The notes under the pieces are model-generated. The model was not told the DNA's origin, made no database searches, and saw nothing but the letters and a program-made list of their open reading frames with translations. A DNA stretch of 11,859 bases from HGM04593 sp964470845 (lineage in GTDB: Bacteria; Bacteroidota; Bacteroidia; Bacteroidales; Bacteroidaceae), in NCBI GenBank assembly GCA_964470845.1, contig CAYYEL010000066.1, positions 1-11,859 on the forward strand, read 5' to 3'. Position 1 is the stretch's first letter. Each line of letters starts with the position of its first letter. This document shows positions 6,069-11,859 of this stretch, one piece after another. Made by a program: the position numbers and the translations under genes.

Positions 6069-7667
6069 ATGACTTACGATTATCAGATACGTGTGTTGCC
6101 GCAGGTGGCGGCAAGCGAACAGGCAATAAAAGAGTTTCTTGCACGTGAGAAGGGGCACAATGTGCGCAGTATGACCGCTGCGAGGGTGTTGCGTCGCAGT
6201 ATCGACGCGCGTCAGCGCACCGTCTATGTGAATCTGACTGTACGCCTCTTTGTGAACGAGCAGCCACCGTCGGACGAGTTTATTCCTCGCGAGTATGGCT
6301 GCGTCGAGGGAAAAGAGCCGGTCATTGTGGTGGGCGCGGGCCCCGCCGGACTTTTTGCGGCGCTTAAACTCATTGAGCAGGGATTGCGCCCCATTGTCGT
6401 CGAGCGTGGAAAAGATGTGCGCAGTCGCAAGGTAGATGTTGCCAATATAGCGCGAACACACACCGTTGACCCCGAGTCGAACTACTGCTTTGGCGAGGGT
6501 GGTGCCGGCGCTTATTCCGATGGTAAACTGTACACACGCAGCAAGAAACGCGGTAGCAACGAGGGTATTTTGCACATATTCTGTCATCATGGGGCAAGCG
6601 CCTCAATCCTTTCGGACGCGCATCCTCATCTGGGCACCGATAAACTGCCGCGCATCATCGAGAATATGCGTGGGACAATTGAGCGTTGCGGAGGCGAGGT
6701 TCATTTCGGCACGCGAATGGACGAGCTTCTTGTCAGCGGCGGACGCGTCTGCGGAATACGTACCAATAGAGGCGAGTTTATGGCCTCGGCTGTAATTCTT
6801 GCGACGGGACACTCGGCCAAGGATGTTTATCGCAGTCTGCACGCATTGGGCATCGAAATTGAGGCCAAGGGAATTGCCGTGGGCGTGCGATTGGAGCACC
6901 CTTCGCAGTTAATCGACCAAATTCAATATCACAATCCACAGGGTAGGGGGAAATTTCTGCCCCCGGCCGAGTATAGTTTCAGCACGCAGGTCGATGGACG
7001 CGGAGTGTATAGCTTCTGTATGTGTCCCGGCGGAGTTGTAGTGCCCTCGGCATCGGGTAGCGAGGAGCTTCTTGTGAATGGAATGTCGCCCTCGCATCGT
7101 GGCGGACGTTGGAGTAATTCGGGAATGGTGGTACAGATAAATTGCGAGGATATTGACCAACCGACAATGCTGATGGAGGTTGATGGGTTCGAGCCTGTTG
7201 CCCCCGATTCGCCGCTCAAGGTGCTGGCTTTTCAAGAGAAGTTGGAACGTCTGTGCTGGCTTATGGGCAACCGCCGTCAGACGGCGCCGGCGCAGCGTAT
7301 GACCGATTTTGTGGCCGGCCGACTGAGTTACGACCTTGCCGATAGTTCGTATGCACCGGGGTTAATCTCTTCGCCTATGCACTTTTGGTTGCCTAAATTC
7401 ATTGGGGCACGACTGCAACGCGGGTTCGAGAATTTCGGACGTGCGTCGCGCGGATTTCTTACTCGCGAGGCTACGCTCATCGGTGTCGAGACGCGCACCT
7501 CGTCGCCCGTGCGCATTGTACGCGACAGCGAGACGCTTCAGCATCGTCAGATTAAGGGGCTTTTCCCCTGTGGCGAGGGTGCAGGATATGCGGGGGGCAT
7601 TGTATCGGCGGCGGTCGATGGCGAGCGTTGTGCTGTGTCGGCAGCCGAGTATCTGAAGGCTATATAA
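6069..7667 (+). CDS. FAD-dependent oxidoreductase (COG2509-like), substrate unknown
   Basis: This 532-residue flavoprotein belongs to the NAD(P)/FAD-dependent dehydrogenase superfamily and looks like the uncharacterised COG2509 group. An N-terminal region of about 80 residues comes before the Rossmann fold. The dinucleotide-binding motif VVGAGPAGLFAAL is at 87-99, followed by IVVERGKDV with Glu112 as the likely ribose contact. A family-typical FGEGGAGAYSDGKLYTR lies at 141-157, a second strand VILATGHSAKDV in the middle, and a C-terminal FAD-contact motif GLFPCGEGAGYAGGI. No membrane segment or signal peptide is present. The gene starts 21 bases after radA without a terminator between them, so the two are probably co-transcribed. 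A role linked to DNA repair or redox control is possible but not shown. The substrate and electron partner cannot be told from the sequence. Confidence 0.9.
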   Translation: MTYDYQIRVLPQVAASEQAIKEFLAREKGHNVRSMTAARVLRRSIDARQRTVYVNLTVRLFVNEQPPSDEFIPREYGCVEGKEPVIVVGAGPAGLFAALKLIEQGLRPIVVERGKDVRSRKVDVANIARTHTVDPESNYCFGEGGAGAYSDGKLYTRSKKRGSNEGILHIFCHHGASASILSDAHPHLGTDKLPRIIENMRGTIERCGGEVHFGTRMDELLVSGGRVCGIRTNRGEFMASAVILATGHSAKDVYRSLHALGIEIEAKGIAVGVRLEHPSQLIDQIQYHNPQGRGKFLPPAEYSFSTQVDGRGVYSFCMCPGGVVVPSASGSEELLVNGMSPSHRGGRWSNSGMVVQINCEDIDQPTMLMEVDGFEPVAPDSPLKVLAFQEKLERLCWLMGNRRQTAPAQRMTDFVAGRLSYDLADSSYAPGLISSPMHFWLPKFIGARLQRGFENFGRASRGFLTREATLIGVETRTSSPVRIVRDSETLQHRQIKGLFPCGEGAGYAGGIVSAAVDGERCAVSAAEYLKAI

Positions 7668-7683
7668 AAAGGCTCTTATTTGA

Positions 7684-7732
7684 AACAATCGAGGCTGTTT
7701 CTATATTCAGAAACAGCCTCGATTGTTATTTT
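7684..7732. terminator. Bidirectional terminator between the radA unit and manA
   Basis: A perfect 19-base stem, AACAATCGAGGCTGTTTCT with its complement, closes a 6-base loop (7703-7708) and is followed by ATTTT on the plus strand. It begins 16 bases after the oxidoreductase stop and lies directly next to the manA stop codon on the other strand. It is well placed to end both transcripts. Confidence 0.9.
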
Positions 7733-8693
7733 ATATCCGGCTTGTGAGAATTTTCATTTTGCCGTTGGGTAGAATGTCGAGTGCTGTGGCTGTTGCGGGA
7801 ACAAGAATCGACTCGCCTTGACGCAACTGCATCTGCTCGCCGTTGTTGTCGGTTATTGTGCCCTCGCCCTCGGTGCATATTACAATTACAAAGGAGTCGA
7901 GCTGCGAAAGGTCGATGCTGTGGGCCTTTGTGAGATTGTAGAGTGAGGTAGTAAAATAGGGGCACGATACAAGCTCAATGCGTTTGTCGTCGGCTGCCTC
8001 GTAGTGTGTGCGGTAGTCGTCCTGCACACTGTAATCTATCACTGCCTTGCTCTGCTCGGTGTGTAGCTCGCGGGGGTTGCCGTTGGCATCTACACGGTTA
8101 AAGTCGTATATGCGATAGGTGATATTTGATGTCTGCTGAATCTCGGCAATAAAAGCGCCTGCGCCGATGGAGTGGATGCGTCCGGCGGGCAGGAAGAAAA
8201 GGTCGCCTGCGTGAATGTCATACTCGGCCAGAAGGTCGGTGATTGTGTTGTCGGCGATGCTTGCCTCGTACTCCTCGGGGGTTACCTGCTTGGCGAATCC
8301 CGAGCGCAGACTGCTGCCGGGGTCGGCATCTACGACGTACCACATTTCGGTCTTACCCTTTGATTGGTGGCGCTCCCACGCCTGCTCGTCGTTGGGGTGA
8401 ACCTGTATCGAGAGGTCTTGTCGGGCGTCGATGAATTTTATAAGCAGGGGAAACTCGTTGCCGAAACGCTCATAGTTGGCTTTGCCGAGGAGTGCAGCAC
8501 CGTCGCGCTTGAGAAGTTCGGGTAGCTTGAGCCCTGCATCGGGGCCTTCGGCTACCACCGACTCGTTATCTTTTACGCCCGAGATTTCCCAACTCTCGCC
8601 CACCTGTTTTTGGTCCGAGGTTATTCCTTTGTAGGGGAGAATTTTTTCACCGCCCCAAAGCATTGATTTTAAAATAGGTTTAAATTTGTACAT
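7731..8693 (-). CDS. manA: Class I mannose-6-phosphate isomerase
   Basis: This 320-residue zinc enzyme interconverts mannose 6-phosphate and fructose 6-phosphate. It links mannose use to glycolysis and supplies precursor for GDP-mannose and GDP-fucose in glycans. It is of the short bacterial type (about 315-320 residues). The zinc ligands appear as Gln97 and His99 (IQVHPND), Glu116 (KTEMWYV) and His174 (AGRIHSIGAG). The active-site segment ITYRIYDFNR follows at 191-200 with Arg195 the likely catalytic arginine. The C-terminal cupin half carries the usual EGEGTI and GESILVPA turns. It lies 28 bases downstream of the HAD gene on the same strand with no promoter match between them, so it is probably the second gene of that transcript. 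No sugar transporter or kinase is adjacent. Confidence 0.95.
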   Translation of the reverse strand: MYKFKPILKSMLWGGEKILPYKGITSDQKQVGESWEISGVKDNESVVAEGPDAGLKLPELLKRDGAALLGKANYERFGNEFPLLIKFIDARQDLSIQVHPNDEQAWERHQSKGKTEMWYVVDADPGSSLRSGFAKQVTPEEYEASIADNTITDLLAEYDIHAGDLFFLPAGRIHSIGAGAFIAEIQQTSNITYRIYDFNRVDANGNPRELHTEQSKAVIDYSVQDDYRTHYEAADDKRIELVSCPYFTTSLYNLTKAHSIDLSQLDSFVIVICTEGEGTITDNNGEQMQLRQGESILVPATATALDILPNGKMKILTSRI

Positions 8694-8721
8694 AGTGTGT
8701 ATTAAGTTTTATTTGGTTGTT

Positions 8722-9384
8722 CTAATGTGCGAATTTAGTAATTTTTTGCAAAATATCGGGTAATTGGGAAAAATCATCTATAATATGTTCGGCTTGTGCT
8801 GCAATAAGTTCGTCGCGCCGGCCGTTGCCGTATGTTACGCCGCACGTGTGGCTGCCTGCACGTGCCCCCATAAGAATGTCAAAATGTGTGTCGCCAACCA
8901 CTATTGCCTCGTGTGGCTCGCACGAAAAATGTTGCAGGGTTTTTAGTACGGGCTCGGGGTGGGGCTTGGCGTTCTCGGTGTCGTCGGCGCCAAGAACAAA
9001 CGAGATTATATCTTTTATTCTCATCTCCTTTAGATATTCGTCCAACGTGTGGCGGTTGCGGCTGCTGGCAATCGTAAGAGTGTAACCCGACGTGTGTAGC
9101 TTGTGCAGTGTCTCTATTGTGTGAGGAAAAGGCTTTACTGCCCCTGAGGTGTTGTTGCGATAGAATATGCGTCGATAGGTGTCGGTGCACAGCTCGGCTT
9201 GTGTGCTGTCTATTGTAAAGAGTCTCGTAAAGGCCTCTTTAAGCGGCAACCCTATTGTCGAGCCACACTCATCATCGGTGCGCCGTGGTAGATTAAGCTC
9301 GCTTATTGTCTGTTGGAAGGTGCTTATTATAAGGCTTTTTGTGTCGCCTATTGTTCCGTCAAAATCCAATATTATCAGTTTCAT
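8722..9384 (-). CDS. HAD-superfamily phosphatase, phosphoglycolate-phosphatase-like
   Basis: This 220-residue soluble hydrolase of the haloacid dehalogenase superfamily has an alpha-helical cap between motifs I and II. All four motifs are present: motif I LDFDGT with nucleophile Asp7 and Asp9; motif II TIASSRNR with Ser107 or Ser108; motif III Lys140 (ENAKPHPEP); and motif IV VVGDTHFD with Asp165 and Asp169 for magnesium. The pattern resembles Gph and PpaX-type phosphatases, which act on phosphoglycolate, pyrophosphate or sugar phosphates. The exact substrate cannot be told from motifs. Being first in a pair with manA hints at a sugar phosphate, but this is inference. An in-frame ATG at 9396 would add MLTI. 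MKLIILDFDGT at 9384 fits the family better, though either start is possible. Confidence 0.92.
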   Translation of the reverse strand: MKLIILDFDGTIGDTKSLIISTFQQTISELNLPRRTDDECGSTIGLPLKEAFTRLFTIDSTQAELCTDTYRRIFYRNNTSGAVKPFPHTIETLHKLHTSGYTLTIASSRNRHTLDEYLKEMRIKDIISFVLGADDTENAKPHPEPVLKTLQHFSCEPHEAIVVGDTHFDILMGARAGSHTCGVTYGNGRRDELIAAQAEHIIDDFSQLPDILQKITKFAH

Positions 9385-9412
9385 AATTGTGAGCATTTAC
9401 ACTTACGATGGA

Positions 9413-9420
9413 CAAATATA
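9413..9420 (-). promoter_or_regulatory. Probable -7 element for the HAD-manA unit
   Basis: The minus strand reads TATATTTG, an exact TAnnTTTG match 28 bases upstream of the HAD start at 9384. No -33 TTG is seen about 20 bases further up. The gap of 135 bases to the divergent outer-membrane gene must hold promoters for both directions. Confidence 0.45.
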
Positions 9421-9519
9421 CCTTTTATCCTTTTATGTGCTGCTTTTTTGAATAAAAAATCTTTTTACGGTGTTACATTTTTGTATATTGAGCGTCTTTA
9501 TAATAAAAGAAGGTTTTTT

Positions 9520-11799
9520 ATGAAAAATTATATATTATTTTTCCTGCTTTTGTTTTTTGGAGGTTCGTTGATTACAGCGCAGGATATAACAGGAAAAGTT
9601 GTAAGCGAGCAGTCGCATGCTGTCGAGGGGGCGAGCGTGGTGCTTCAGACAATCGACTCTACTTTTGTCGATGTTGCACTCACAGCAGCCGATGGCTCTT
9701 TCTCTTTATCATCGACGCTGAAGAGTTTCCGCCTTATTGTGCAGCATCTCTCGTATCATCATAAGGAGATACTTTCCGATAAATGCGACGTCGGAACAAT
9801 AATCTTGCAGGCCAAGGATGGCGAGCTTCAAGAGCTTGTAGTAACAGCCGAGCGTCCGCTGGTAAGCGTCGAGAATGGTGCGCTTGCTTATGACGTTGCG
9901 ACACTGACACAGAATACCACCGCCAATAACGCCTACGAAGCAATTCTCAGAATCCCCGGTGTCTCGGAGAGTGCCGAGGGAACTTTGTCGCTTGCAGGGG
10001 CAGGTGCTCTTACTGTTGTGCTCGATGGCAGGCCATCAACGATGACTGCCGAGCAGTTGGCGACACTCCTGCACAGCACCCCTGTGGAGCGTGTCGAGTG
10101 TGCCGATGTAATGTACAGTGCTCCACCGCACTTTCACGTGCGTGGTGCGGTTGTTAACGTGCAACTGAGAAAGAGTAACGACCGTCTCTTTCAGGGCGAG
10201 GTAGGCGCAAACTATGCAAACCCTTACGACGATAATTATGGGGCGCACACCAATCTGCGTGTGGCAACTTCAAAAGTGGCATTCGACCTAATGTATAAGG
10301 TGGGCCAATATACCAAAGCGCAGAAGATGGGACTGCACTCGCTGCATCTTCTCGACGGTCGATTGTACGATATTCGTCAAGAGCAGATTTCTATAAGTGA
10401 GGCCTGCCGACACGATTATCGTGCGGCTTTTGAGTACAATTGGAAAGAGGGTGATAATGTGTCGCTGGCCTATTCGGGCAGCCTTAGAGACAATGCCGGG
10501 ACACGTTCGTTGTCGGATGGTAATTTCCAAAATTCCGATGCCGTTACCGACGCCGATTACAATTTTATGCATAATATAGCGTTGAATATGCAATTGTCGG
10601 CGGGGCTTTCGGCCGGCGTCGATTATACTCTTTTTAAGACACGCGACAATGGTAGAATGTCGGTACTTTATAAGGAGGACAACAGCCTTGCGCGTGTAGC
10701 CTACACCTCGGGGCAGAAAATAGGCAGCCTCACCGCCTATGCCGACCGCACACTCTCCCTTGCTCGTGGGTGGACATTGGGCTACGGTGCATCGTATAAA
10801 TTTATCTCCACCGAGAATTATCAGTTTTACAGTGAGGCTCTGACGCCATCGGCTCCCAATGTTGACGAGTGCCTTGACGAGACAACAGCCTCGTTCTATT
10901 TGTCGGCCGGCAAACAATATGCCTCGGGCGTGTCGTTTAACCTTTCGGCTACGGGCGAGTATTACAAAATTGGCGACTATAAAAAGTGGTCGTTCTATCC
11001 GCAGGCCTCGCTCACGTGGATGCGCAATCCCAATCACATTTTTCAAGGCTCGCTGTCGGTCGATAAGACCTTTCCGAGCTATTGGGCTTTGCAGGGGACG
11101 GTAAGTTATATTGATGGTTACAGCGAGCTGCACGGTTCGCCCGGATTGCGCCCGCTCACACGCTACAATATGAATGTAAATTATATATATAAGCAGAAAT
11201 ATGTTGCGGGGCTGTTTTATATGTATCACGATAATCTCTTTGGACAGACACCTTATCAATCGAGCGAGCGATTAGTGCTGATATATAAAATGCTCAATTG
11301 GAATTATTTGGCTCAGGCGGGTGTGAATTTTGTTGTGCCTGTGAAGGTGGGTAATTGGCTCGACAGCAGGCTTGTGCTCACAGGATTTTATATGCACCAG
11401 CGTTGCGACGAATATTTCGACCTTGGCTTTGTGCGCGATAATTGGGGTGCTGTTATTTCGCTTAACAATAGTTTCATTCTCTCCGAGGCTCTCTCGCTCG
11501 AATTAAATGGCTTTATGCAGACACCCGCCTCGCAGGGTACGTTCAATATTCCAACTATTGCCGAGGTTACTGCGGGTGCACGCTGGACTTTTGCTCGGAA
11601 AAAGGCCTCGTTGACGCTCCGTTGGAACGATATTTTCGATACTTTCTCGCCCGACATTTCGCTCGACTATAAGGGGCAGAAGATGAGTATGCAGAATAAT
11701 AACTATACGAGTTATTTGTCGCTCGATTTTGTCTATCGCTTCGGTGGGTACAAAAAACGAGAATTTAAAGAGGTGGATACGTCGCGCTTCGGACGCTGA
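9520..11799 (+). CDS. Outer-membrane beta-barrel protein, TonB-dependent receptor type
   Basis: This 759-residue outer-membrane protein is of the Bacteroidota family with a CarboxypepD-regulatory-like domain and an outer-membrane beta-barrel (OMP_b-brl_3 type). A signal peptide covers 1-20 (MKNYILFFLL, then SLITA before Gln21). Residues 22-100 form the carboxypeptidase-regulatory-like Ig fold (DITGKVV, VEGASVVLQ, DGSFSLS). A plug-like domain follows at about 105-218 (ELVVTAERP, ILRIPGVSE, VVLDGRP, STPVERVECADVMYS, RGAVVNVQLRK). The rest (about 220-759) is barrel strands rich in aromatics, ending with a basic VDTSRFGR tail often seen in this group. The ligand is unknown. No SusD partner, anti-sigma or sigma factor is next to it, so a glycan-uptake locus is not indicated. 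AGAAGG, 6 bases before the ATG, may serve as a ribosome site. A frame open from 9313 upstream lacks support, since the signal peptide fixes the start at 9520. A weak promoter (TTTG 9447-9450, TACATTTT 9474-9481) has a 23-base spacer and is doubtful. Confidence 0.93.
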   Translation: MKNYILFFLLLFFGGSLITAQDITGKVVSEQSHAVEGASVVLQTIDSTFVDVALTAADGSFSLSSTLKSFRLIVQHLSYHHKEILSDKCDVGTIILQAKDGELQELVVTAERPLVSVENGALAYDVATLTQNTTANNAYEAILRIPGVSESAEGTLSLAGAGALTVVLDGRPSTMTAEQLATLLHSTPVERVECADVMYSAPPHFHVRGAVVNVQLRKSNDRLFQGEVGANYANPYDDNYGAHTNLRVATSKVAFDLMYKVGQYTKAQKMGLHSLHLLDGRLYDIRQEQISISEACRHDYRAAFEYNWKEGDNVSLAYSGSLRDNAGTRSLSDGNFQNSDAVTDADYNFMHNIALNMQLSAGLSAGVDYTLFKTRDNGRMSVLYKEDNSLARVAYTSGQKIGSLTAYADRTLSLARGWTLGYGASYKFISTENYQFYSEALTPSAPNVDECLDETTASFYLSAGKQYASGVSFNLSATGEYYKIGDYKKWSFYPQASLTWMRNPNHIFQGSLSVDKTFPSYWALQGTVSYIDGYSELHGSPGLRPLTRYNMNVNYIYKQKYVAGLFYMYHDNLFGQTPYQSSERLVLIYKMLNWNYLAQAGVNFVVPVKVGNWLDSRLVLTGFYMHQRCDEYFDLGFVRDNWGAVISLNNSFILSEALSLELNGFMQTPASQGTFNIPTIAEVTAGARWTFARKKASLTLRWNDIFDTFSPDISLDYKGQKMSMQNNNYTSYLSLDFVYRFGGYKKREFKEVDTSRFGR

Positions 11800-11805
11800 T
11801 GGCTG

Positions 11806-11859
11806 ATAAAAAAGAAGCTGCCCCAACCGTTTAAACGGTTGGGGCAGCTTCTTTTTTAT
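11806..11859. terminator. Perfect palindromic bidirectional terminator
   Basis: A perfect 54-base inverted repeat centred on TTTAAA (11830-11835) starts 6 bases after the outer-membrane gene stop. Each arm has the GC-rich core GAAGCTGCCCCAACCG, flanked by six A's on the left and six T's on the right, so a T tract follows the stem on both strands. This form usually separates convergent genes, which suggests a minus-strand gene just past the window edge. Confidence 0.92.

Noticed and set aside
5961..6590. A 209-codon minus-strand frame across the radA-oxidoreductase junction
   Set aside because: It overlaps two well-supported plus-strand genes and shows no motif.
9447..9481. A possible promoter (TTTG and TACATTTT) for the beta-barrel gene
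   Set aside because: The spacer is 23 bases instead of about 20 and the -7 box has a mismatch, so it is not listed as a feature.
10288..11259. A 323-codon minus-strand frame
   Set aside because: It lies wholly antisense to the beta-barrel gene and has no recognisable domain; long shadow frames are common opposite biased coding regions.

Overview
The window looks like chromosomal DNA from a member of the Bacteroidales (phylum Bacteroidota). The evidence is an outer-membrane beta-barrel protein of the Bacteroidota type with an N-terminal carboxypeptidase-regulatory-like domain and a C-terminal VDTSRFG tail, a secreted DUF4476 protein, a fused aspartokinase-homoserine dehydrogenase, and several matches to the Bacteroides-type promoter (-33 TTTG, -7 TAnnTTTG) just upstream of gene starts. 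Nothing points to a phage, plasmid, transposon, CRISPR array or RNA gene. Most genes are housekeeping or conserved.

Left part (1-3296). A few codons of an upstream plus-strand gene end at 71. An AT-rich gap with a hairpin follows, then a small secreted DUF4476 protein on the plus strand (378-809). It converges with thrA on the minus strand (855-3296), and a strong hairpin terminator lies between the two stops. thrA has the best promoter match in the window (3341-3372). No threonine-pathway partner lies next to it.

Middle (3472-7667). An unrecognised 331-residue cytoplasmic protein (minus) is divergent from the DNA-repair gene radA (plus). radA is followed after 21 bases by a FAD-dependent oxidoreductase of unknown substrate, probably in the same transcript. 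A perfect 19-bp hairpin closes this unit.

Right part (7731-11859). A HAD-family phosphatase and a class I mannose-6-phosphate isomerase form a minus-strand pair (HAD first, then manA), convergent with the radA unit. Divergent from the HAD gene is a 759-residue outer-membrane beta-barrel / TonB-dependent-receptor-like protein with no SusD partner in view. The window ends in a perfect 54-base palindrome that would terminate transcription in both directions.

I found no clear new biological system. The most useful leads are the unrecognised 331-residue protein next to radA, the radA-oxidoreductase pair, thrA standing alone, and a speculative leftward small RNA near the left edge.
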